From Candidatus Acidiferrum typicum (lineage in GTDB: Bacteria; Acidobacteriota; Terriglobia; Acidiferrales; UBA7541): a stretch of 33,232 bases of DNA. The translations under genes and the position numbers were made by a program. The stretch spans positions 1 through 33,232 of the forward strand of contig JAOAPV010000109.1 in NCBI GenBank assembly GCA_025463055.1. Direction: 5' to 3'. This document shows positions 32,043 through 33,232 of the stretch, in pieces; positions within the stretch are counted from its first letter, which is position 1; each line of letters starts with the position of its first letter. The notes beneath the pieces are model-generated. The model was not told the DNA's origin. It did not search any database and saw only the letters and a program-made list of their open reading frames with translations.

Positions 32043-33232
32043 TAGCGGCTGCTCCAGAGCAGGGCAGTCGCGGTTATGACAACGTTGGCCAGCGAGACGG
32101 GTAGAAGCAGCTTCCATCCGAAAGACATGAGCTGGTCATAGCGGAAGCGGGGAAGCGTGCCGCGCATCCAGACATAGATGAAAAGAAAAATGAAGATTTT
32201 GGAGAGCAGCCAGAATGGGCCTTGGGCGAATTCATTCACAGCGGGAAACGCGATGAAGAGGACGCCGAGAGCGGTGATTACCGTGCCCACGCCGGGCAAA
32301 ATCAGTTTTCCGAACATCGTCTCGTAGCGCAGGCCGTCCCAGATCACCCAGAGGCCGAATGGAATCAGTAGCAACGATGGAAGATAGTGAGTGAAGGTCC
32401 AGCTTGCGGGGAAGGGGGAGAGCCAGCCGCCGAAGAAAAGAATTGAGCACAGGCACGACACCGTGATCATGCTGGTGTATTCGGCGATGAAGAACATCGC
32501 GAATTTAAAGCTGGCGTATTCGGTGTGAAACCCAGCGACTAGTTCGGATTCAGCTTCGGGAAGGTCGAAAGGGACGCGATTGGTCTCCGCAACGGCGGCA
32601 ACAAAGAAACAGAGGAAGCCGAGGATTTGCGGGAACGGTCCGGCGAAAATATTCCAGCGAAAAATGCCGCCCAAGCCGAGAAGGCCGTGGCCGTTGGCTT
32701 GACCATCGATGATTTCGCGCAAGCTGAACGTGCCGGCCATGAGCAGCACGCCGACTACGGACATGGTTAGGGCGAGCTCGTAGCTGACCATTTGCGCGGA
32801 GCTGCGGAGTCCGCCGAGTAGCGGATACTTGCTATTGGACGACCACCCGGCGAGCGCGACGCCATACACGCCGAGGGCGGTAATGGCGAAAAGCGCGAGG
32901 ATGCCGATGTTGAGGTCGGTAATGCCGAGATAAATGTCCTGACCCTTGAAGTGAATGGGATTCGGGCCGAAGGGAATGACGGCGATGGATGTAAGCGCTA
33001 GCGCCAAGGCCAGCAGAGGCGCGAGGTAATAGACAAACTTATCGACGCCCGCCGGAGTCGGATCTTCCTTGAAGAGAAACTTCAGCCCATCGGCCAGTGG
33101 CTGCAGCAAACCGTGCGGGCCGACGCGATGCGGTCCCCAGCGCGACTGAATGTGTGCGACGACTTTCCGCTCGAACCAGGTGAGATAGGCGTTGACCGTC
33201 AGCACCACGAAAAGAAGGATGAGTATCTTGGC
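32042..33232 (-). CDS. nuoH: NADH-quinone oxidoreductase subunit H, N-terminus outside window
   Basis: NuoH forms much of the quinone-binding chamber of complex I and joins the peripheral arm to the membrane arm. The frame is open to the right window edge; about 396 residues are visible and the first membrane helix is only partly present (AKILILLFVVLTVNAYLTW). Seen are FERKVVAHIQSRWGPHRVGP, GLLQPLADGLKFLFKEDPTP, the loop with AETNRVPFDLPEAESELVAG and FHTEYASFKFAMFFIAEY carrying the conserved Glu and Arg residues, then later helices and LPRFRYDQLMSFGWKLLLP at the C-terminus. The gene heads the visible part of the nuo operon; the upstream nuo genes must lie to the right. Confidence 0.96.
   Translation of the reverse strand, partial: AKILILLFVVLTVNAYLTWFERKVVAHIQSRWGPHRVGPHGLLQPLADGLKFLFKEDPTPAGVDKFVYYLAPLLALALALTSIAVIPFGPNPIHFKGQDIYLGITDLNIGILALFAITALGVYGVALAGWSSNSKYPLLGGLRSSAQMVSYELALTMSVVGVLLMAGTFSLREIIDGQANGHGLLGLGGIFRWNIFAGPFPQILGFLCFFVAAVAETNRVPFDLPEAESELVAGFHTEYASFKFAMFFIAEYTSMITVSCLCSILFFGGWLSPFPASWTFTHYLPSLLLIPFGLWVIWDGLRYETMFGKLILPGVGTVITALGVLFIAFPAVNEFAQGPFWLLSKIFIFLFIYVWMRGTLPRFRYDQLMSFGWKLLLPVSLANVVITATALLWSSR

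Overview
The window is chromosomal DNA of fairly high G+C from a heterotrophic aerobic bacterium. Gene content and layout suggest Acidobacteriota (Terriglobia-like). The signs are a split ATP synthase with only Fo genes next to a nuo cluster, an AtpE with an N-terminal signal sequence, REC-DUF4388 regulators, and many short palindromic intergenic repeats, one of which is read as VIPSKARDL at the end of NuoM. This placement is inference from gene content; there is no rRNA gene to confirm it. I see no CRISPR array, tRNA, rRNA, prophage or complete insertion sequence.

Left part (1-5650): the 3' end of uvrC, two small membrane or coiled-coil proteins (YtxH and DUF948 types), then on the minus strand a cysteine desulfurase followed by mnmA, a natural pair for tRNA 2-thiouridine synthesis. 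A 1 kb gene-poor stretch follows. It holds a 35-residue membrane microprotein gene, a possible 92-residue hypothetical gene and a leader-like ORF overlapping a terminator hairpin. A small secreted protein gene closes the region.

Middle part (5650-23263): the glyoxylate shunt pair aceB-aceA on the minus strand, with aceA broken by a one-base frameshift; a periplasmic two-BON protein; a glycerophosphodiesterase; rsmA and a small P-loop kinase; glycogen synthase; thioredoxin; 3-methyladenine glycosylase I; purA; and a molybdenum cofactor cluster moeA-moaC-(REC-DUF4388 regulator)-mog in which the regulator is translationally coupled to moaC. After these come an unrecognised 328-residue protein, a secreted CocE/NonD-type hydrolase and proC.

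Right part (23289-33232): atpZ, atpI, atpB and atpE on the plus strand end at a strong terminator. A 0.58 kb repeat-rich spacer holds a near-consensus minus-strand promoter and a terminator about 60 bases apart. Beyond it the convergent complex I genes nuoH-J-K-L-M-N lie on the minus strand, tightly overlapped as TAATG, TGATG or ATGA. Together these genes encode proton-pumping NADH oxidation and the membrane motor of ATP synthase; F1 genes and the remaining nuo genes must lie elsewhere.

Three conserved genes carry apparent lesions: the aceA frameshift, an in-frame TGA in nuoN, and an atpI without a normal start before its first membrane helix. They may be real or may reflect draft-quality sequence. 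The most interesting structural signal is a set of short palindromic repeats filling each gap of the atp cluster, related copies of which appear to have been absorbed into the C-terminal coding end of nuoM.
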